A stretch of 60,444 nt of DNA, taken from the NCBI RefSeq assembly GCF_028858535.1, contig NZ_JAPMOU010000034.1, positions 1 to 60,444 of the forward strand, read 5' to 3'. The notes under the pieces are model-generated. The model worked only from the letters and a program-made list of their open reading frames with translations. It searched no databases and was not told the DNA's origin. Numbering within the stretch: position 1 is the first letter of the stretch; the number at the start of each line of letters is the position of its first letter. The DNA is from Spartinivicinus poritis. GTDB lineage: Bacteria > Pseudomonadota > Gammaproteobacteria > Pseudomonadales > Zooshikellaceae. Positions 56,488-60,444 of this stretch are shown piece by piece. A program made the translations under genes and the position numbers.

Positions 56488-57159
56488 ATGCACCTACAAT
56501 TAAAACGGTTTGTTACAGTAATCTTTATCCTATTACTCCTAACAAATTGTAATTCTCACCACTCTTGGGGTTATCTAGCAGATTTACCACACAATGAAAG
56601 AAGCATTTTTCTTGTAAGCCATGGCTGGCATACAGGACTAGTCATCGCCACAAAAAACTTGACCAAAGAGTTAATATTTCTTCAAGACTATTTTAATAAT
56701 GGCCTTTACTTTGAAATTGGCTGGGGAGATAAAGATTTTTACCAGGCAAATCAGGTTACTAGTGCTATGACATTAAAAGCAGCTTTTTGGCCAACTAATA
56801 GTGTGCTTCATGTAGTTGGTTTAGCTACTGATCCTACCCAGTACTTTTCTAACAGCGAGGTTATTGAAATTAAAATATCAGCTGTTGCCCATCAACAACT
56901 TAATTTAGCTATTGCTGACTCGTTTCAAAAAGATGCTACAGGAGCAATTGTTCCTATTCAGGAAGGCCTTTATGGAGATAGTCATTTTTTTAATGGCACT
57001 GGATACTTTTACCTCACCAACAACTGTAATAACTGGACTGCCAAACAACTCATCACTGCAGGAGTCCCTATAAGTACAATGACCTTTACAGCAACCGGTT
57101 TAATTAAACAAGTAAAAGAAGCAAATAAGTATTATCAATGCTGCATACAGTTACAATAA
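56488..57159 (+). CDS. DUF2459 (TIGR02117-like) lipoprotein
   Basis: 223 aa. An N-terminal signal with a lipobox-like LLLLTNC would anchor it as a lipoprotein. VSHGWHTGLVIATK carries the conserved His and YLTNNCNNWTAKQL the conserved Cys of DUF2459, consistent with a permuted papain/NlpC-like fold; YFEIGWGDKDFYQ is another family motif. Function of DUF2459 is unknown; it was first noted near urease regions, which are not present here. Single gene. Confidence 0.85.
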   Translation: MHLQLKRFVTVIFILLLLTNCNSHHSWGYLADLPHNERSIFLVSHGWHTGLVIATKNLTKELIFLQDYFNNGLYFEIGWGDKDFYQANQVTSAMTLKAAFWPTNSVLHVVGLATDPTQYFSNSEVIEIKISAVAHQQLNLAIADSFQKDATGAIVPIQEGLYGDSHFFNGTGYFYLTNNCNNWTAKQLITAGVPISTMTFTATGLIKQVKEANKYYQCCIQLQ

Positions 57160-57582
57160 CGTCTATTTTTATTTATAAAGTCAAAAGCTGACTAGCAATT
57201 TACAAAACAAATCTGTCAAACAATAATTTAGCTTATATTTTAAATTACACTTTTTTTACTTTTGTGATTTACATATAAGCTTTTATTAAAAACAAACAAA
57301 ACCACAGTTCCAATTATAGTACTATAGAAGGGTTTACTTACAGGCAACACATTATTTTTAATTAATTACGATTTTAGATTGTACTGAAAACAACGTGTAT
57401 GCACCAATTGTAAATTTCACTTTCAAACAGTTGTATAAGCAAAAAAATAATGCTAGCCTCACTACACCAATAAGGAGAAATACTTACAACCTTGTATATA
57501 AGGTCATATATAAGGGATAACTCAAAAAACAAAACTCTCTTATATTTCAAATAAAATAACAATAACTGGGAACTTAACTAAT
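57160..57582. other. 423-bp AT-rich gap
   Basis: Non-coding region upstream of the DUF3103-like gene. Very low GC; no repeat, hairpin or small gene recognised. Confidence 0.35.
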
Positions 57583-58659
57583 ATGAAAATAAATAAAGCT
57601 GTCGTACTATTAACTGCTTTAGCTCCTGCCATAGCCTCTGCAATCACTCCAGGTGAAACTAGACGAGAAATAGCCTTAGAATTGGCTGGCAAGTCAGAAA
57701 TGTTAGCTTACAGCCTTGCTGATAATAATTACAAGCTGGATTTAGCAACTGTAGCCAAGGCTGTTCCTAATAATAAACATCTTAACAAACTATCACACCA
57801 AGCAAATAAATCTACTATTTCTAAATATGGTGTACAAGGGTACGCCAAAAGTGTTATGCAAGTTCGACTAGTCACTCCAAAAATGACTGACATGGATGCT
57901 GATAATCAAGTCCTCATTAGCTACGTACCTGATGGCGATGAGTCTGAATGGTCTGCTATTGAAGCATTTGATCAACAAGGCAATACCGTTTATCTCGATG
58001 TTTATAATCAACCCAGTCAACCTGTAGTAGTTATTGGCACAGATGATAAAAAGATTCAAAAAGCAGGCATCAGATTATTAAACGACAAACTAAGTGGAGC
58101 TTCGCCAAAAGGCATGCAACGCAGCCGTAAATCAGATAATAGTGAGACCTTAAATACGAGTATTTTGAAAAAAATCAACTTAACGTCTGATCAAGAACCG
58201 TGGATTTTAGGTAAAGCAGAAATCTACGCGATTGTTACTGGGGTTTCAGCAGAGCGTGATAAGCCTCAAATTGATATTGTCGATATGCCTTACTTAGATG
58301 AAGACGGTAAAGACTATCACCCAAATCAGGTATTGGTGTATTGGGAAAGATACCGTTGGGGAGTTGCTGATATTTTATTCTTTGAACAAGACAGTAACTA
58401 TAACTACAAGGAACTAGCTAAGCTATTACTTGAAATTGTTGGGAAAGGTTTAGAGCTTGGTGGCATTCCTGAAGCAAAACCCTTTATTGGTATAGGTCAA
58501 AGAGTGCTTTCCGCCATGAAAGATAGCTGGTTCCAAAATGATGATGACTATGTTGACTCATTTTATGTACTTGAAAACGCTCGCACATATAATAGTTATA
58601 TTGGCGCCAATAGCAATGCGACTATCAGCTTACAACCAAGACAGTTTACAGTACGTTAA
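57583..58659 (+). CDS. secreted protein, DUF3103-like
   Basis: 358 aa with a signal peptide (MKINKAVVLLTALAPAIASA). Central part WSAIEAFDQQGNTVYLDV and PVVVIGTD, then WILGKAEIYAIVTGV, resembles DUF3103 proteins of Vibrio and relatives (family of unknown function). The C-terminus has a beta-rich segment followed by YIGANSNATISLQPRQF. It is followed by a classic Rho-independent terminator, so it is monocistronic. Family call moderate. Confidence 0.65.
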   Translation: MKINKAVVLLTALAPAIASAITPGETRREIALELAGKSEMLAYSLADNNYKLDLATVAKAVPNNKHLNKLSHQANKSTISKYGVQGYAKSVMQVRLVTPKMTDMDADNQVLISYVPDGDESEWSAIEAFDQQGNTVYLDVYNQPSQPVVVIGTDDKKIQKAGIRLLNDKLSGASPKGMQRSRKSDNSETLNTSILKKINLTSDQEPWILGKAEIYAIVTGVSAERDKPQIDIVDMPYLDEDGKDYHPNQVLVYWERYRWGVADILFFEQDSNYNYKELAKLLLEIVGKGLELGGIPEAKPFIGIGQRVLSAMKDSWFQNDDDYVDSFYVLENARTYNSYIGANSNATISLQPRQFTVR

Positions 58660-58699
58660 ATAATAGGTTATTACTTAAATACAATCCTTATTAACTTAG

Positions 58700-58731
58700 C
58701 CAGCCAGATTTAATCTGGCTGGTTTTGTTTT
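58700..58731 (+). terminator. Rho-independent terminator
   Basis: CCAGCCAGAT (58700-58709) and ATCTGGCTGG (58713-58722) form a perfect 10-bp stem with a 3-base loop, followed by TTTTGTTTT. It ends the DUF3103-like transcript and faces the 3' end of fdhA. Confidence 0.9.
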
Positions 58732-58747
58732 AATTACTGTTAACAGA

Positions 58748-59944
58748 TTAAGCCGCAACTGAACCGTGAGGGTCTATTACATATTTCTTAGCAGCCCCTT
58801 CATCAAAATCAGCGTAGCCTTTCGGTGCATCATCTAACGAAATAACCTGGACATTTACCGCATCAGCAATTTTTACCTTATCCCATAAAATAGCCTGCAT
58901 TAACTGTCGATGATATTTCATTACTGGACATTGCCCAGTATAAAAATAATGAGATTTCGCCCAGCCTAAACCTATTCTTACACCAAGCTGCCCCATTTTC
59001 GCTGCATCATCAACTGCACCAGGATCACCTGTGACATATAAGCCAGGAATACCTACACCACCACCCGCTCGGGTTACATCCATCATAGTATTTAAGACAG
59101 TTGCCGGTTGTTCCTGATGATGATTACAACCATGACAGCGGGCTTCAAAACCAACACAATCTACACCAGCATCTACTTCAGGTACACCTAATACCTGTTC
59201 AATCAATTCAGGAACAGTTGCATCTTGCCGTAAATCAATAGTTTCACAACCAAAACTATGAGCTTGCTCAAGTCGAGCGGAGTTCATATCCCCCACAATA
59301 ACACAGGCTGCTCCCAATAATTGAGCTGATACTGCTGCAGCTAAACCAACCGGGCCCGCTCCTGCAATATAGACTGTCGAGCCAGGTCCTACACCCGCTG
59401 TCGCAGCGCCATGAAAGCCGGTTGGGAAAATATCCGATAACAAGGTAAGATCACGCATTTTCTCCATTGCCTGATCGCGATCAGGGAATTTTAATAAATT
59501 AAAGTCGGCATAAGGTACCATCACATATTCAGACTGACCGCCAACCCAGCCTCCCATATCGACATATCCATAAGCGGCACCAGGGCGTGCTGGGTTTACC
59601 TGCAAACAAATACCTGTTTGCCCTTCTTTACAATTTCGGCAACGACCGCAAGCAATATTAAAGGGTACAGAAACTAGATCCCCTACTTTTAAAAACTCGA
59701 CATCAGAACCACACTCAATAATTTCTCCAGTTATTTCATGCCCTAAAACCAAGCCTTCAGGTGCGGTGGTTCTTCCCCTTACCATATGCTGGTCGCTGCC
59801 ACAAATATTAGTAGATACAACTTTTAGAATGACCCCATGGGAACATTTCCGCTTACCTAAGGCCAACTCTGGAAATGCAATTGACTGAACTTCTACATGG
59901 CCTGGACCCATGTAAACGACACCACGATTTGACGCTGAGCACAT
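58748..59944 (-). CDS. fdhA: glutathione-independent formaldehyde dehydrogenase
   Basis: About 398 aa zinc-dependent, NAD-linked medium-chain dehydrogenase that oxidises formaldehyde to formate; the Pseudomonas putida enzyme has 399 aa. Catalytic zinc: STNICGSDQHM and the GHE of LVLGHEITG. Structural zinc: ACGRCRNCKEGQTGIC. NAD fold: AGAGPVGLAAA. VDCVGFEARCHG is a family hallmark. ATG 59944 gives the standard N-terminus (close to NRGVVYMG); the frame is open eight more codons to 59968. A CCTCTT-type inverted repeat lies 30-60 bases upstream. Confidence 0.94.
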   Translation of the reverse strand: MCSASNRGVVYMGPGHVEVQSIAFPELALGKRKCSHGVILKVVSTNICGSDQHMVRGRTTAPEGLVLGHEITGEIIECGSDVEFLKVGDLVSVPFNIACGRCRNCKEGQTGICLQVNPARPGAAYGYVDMGGWVGGQSEYVMVPYADFNLLKFPDRDQAMEKMRDLTLLSDIFPTGFHGAATAGVGPGSTVYIAGAGPVGLAAAVSAQLLGAACVIVGDMNSARLEQAHSFGCETIDLRQDATVPELIEQVLGVPEVDAGVDCVGFEARCHGCNHHQEQPATVLNTMMDVTRAGGGVGIPGLYVTGDPGAVDDAAKMGQLGVRIGLGWAKSHYFYTGQCPVMKYHRQLMQAILWDKVKIADAVNVQVISLDDAPKGYADFDEGAAKKYVIDPHGSVAA

Positions 59945-59970
59945 AGTTATTTTCTCGCTTTTATTCATTG

Positions 59971-60001
59971 AGAGGACTATAAGCCCTCTTATAATCCTCT
60001 C
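59971..60001. repeat. inverted repeat upstream of fdhA
   Basis: AGAGGACTATAAG and CTTATAATCCTCT face each other around a CCCT loop, just upstream of fdhA. It could be an operator or a 5'-UTR hairpin. Regulator unknown. Confidence 0.4.
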
Positions 60002-60228
60002 TGTTTATTAAGGCATCCTTATATGCCTCTTGTTTAAGCTATATCCGTTCTTTGGCTATAGTAATTATTCACACAAATTTAAATTTGCACTTATACAAAC
60101 TAACGCGAGAATATGCATAACCGCTTAGCTGGAAGAGACAATCTTATTGCAATTCAAGACACAGTTAGTAACAAAACCACTGTAGCCTATACTTACGAGG
60201 GATATCATCACTCTACCGGGGTTATCTC

Positions 60229-60444
60229 ATGCTTCGCTGGTTAAGTACCTTAGTGCTATCTATAGTAACGACCAGCTGCTTTGCAGCCTGCAAAAAACCA
60301 GTTTTTAATATCGCATGGGACTATTATCAACCTTATGGGTATTTAAATACGCAGAATAAGCTCGTTGGGCCAGCCCATTCAAGGTGATAAAACAACCAAT
60401 CTGTTTTATAAGTGAACAGGCTAGGAATACCGTTATTTATCCTT
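60229..60444 (+). pseudogene. broken solute-binding protein gene, cut by window edge
   Basis: It starts like an intact paralogue: signal peptide LVLSIVTTSCFAA, then CKKPVFNIAWDYYQPYGYLN and NKLVG. It then stops at TGA 60385-60387 after only 52 codons. Another frame just downstream reads ISEQARNTVIYP, which is the motif normally found about 60 residues later in this family. So an internal deletion with frameshift has removed that stretch. The rest lies beyond the window. Confidence 0.75.

Overview
The window looks like a chromosome segment of a marine gammaproteobacterium. It is AT-rich, densely coded on both strands, and carries typical gammaproteobacterial genes: miaE, deaD, a glutathione-independent formaldehyde dehydrogenase (fdhA), GltS, AcrAB-type pumps and DUF2789. 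It also carries a two-component pair that resembles the regulators of the 'proteobacterial dedicated sortase' system. Gene content would suit an Oceanospirillales relative such as Zooshikella or Spartinivicinus, but that is an impression and not a demonstrated assignment. I see no rRNA, tRNA, CRISPR array, prophage or complete insertion sequence.

Layout. 1-7.8 kb: a secreted or effector-like protein with a possible frameshifted tail, a DUF4153/DUF4173 membrane protein, threonine aldolase divergent from a MocR regulator, and a two-gene RNA-repair cassette (HD-Pnk plus ATP-dependent RNA ligase). 8.2-13.1 kb: single genes (two solute-binding proteins, a phosphopantetheinyl transferase, a Bacteroidetes-type PdxJ, a hotdog thioesterase, a lysozyme-like protein). 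13.2-23.9 kb: two RND pump loci, each adaptor plus permease and neither with an outer-membrane channel, flanking GltS and a decayed solute-binding protein. 24.2-33.1 kb: an accessory secreted-protein region with two tandem multicopper oxidases (one missing half its copper ligands), two YHYH proteins, a HupE/UreJ-like membrane protein, an FG-GAP-like protein and an HEETH putative metallopeptidase. 33.6-43.1 kb: a small Cys-rich protein, a diguanylate cyclase, a DUF2442-like protein, a rhomboid, a phosphotransferase-like/PQQ-propeller pair, Hsp20, and a MurF-like ligase paired with an acyltransferase-like protein. 43.2-60.4 kb: deaD, solute-binding proteins, an exported Sm-like protein, a MITE, miaE, a GT2-like protein, the two-component pair, a subtilase, DUF proteins, fdhA, and a broken solute-binding gene at the right edge.

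Recurring theme. Six loci encode solute-binding proteins of the amino-acid ABC (SBP_bac_3) type: four intact and two decayed. None has a permease or ATPase beside it. This suggests repeated duplication and loss.

Most interesting candidates: (i) the multicopper oxidase/YHYH/HupE-like region, including an apparent pseudo-oxidase; (ii) the MurF-like ligase without a recognisable UMP-binding N-domain; (iii) the phosphotransferase-like protein overlapping a membrane-anchored PQQ-type propeller; (iv) the HD-Pnk/RNA ligase repair cassette. All functional statements come from reading the sequence; no database search was possible.
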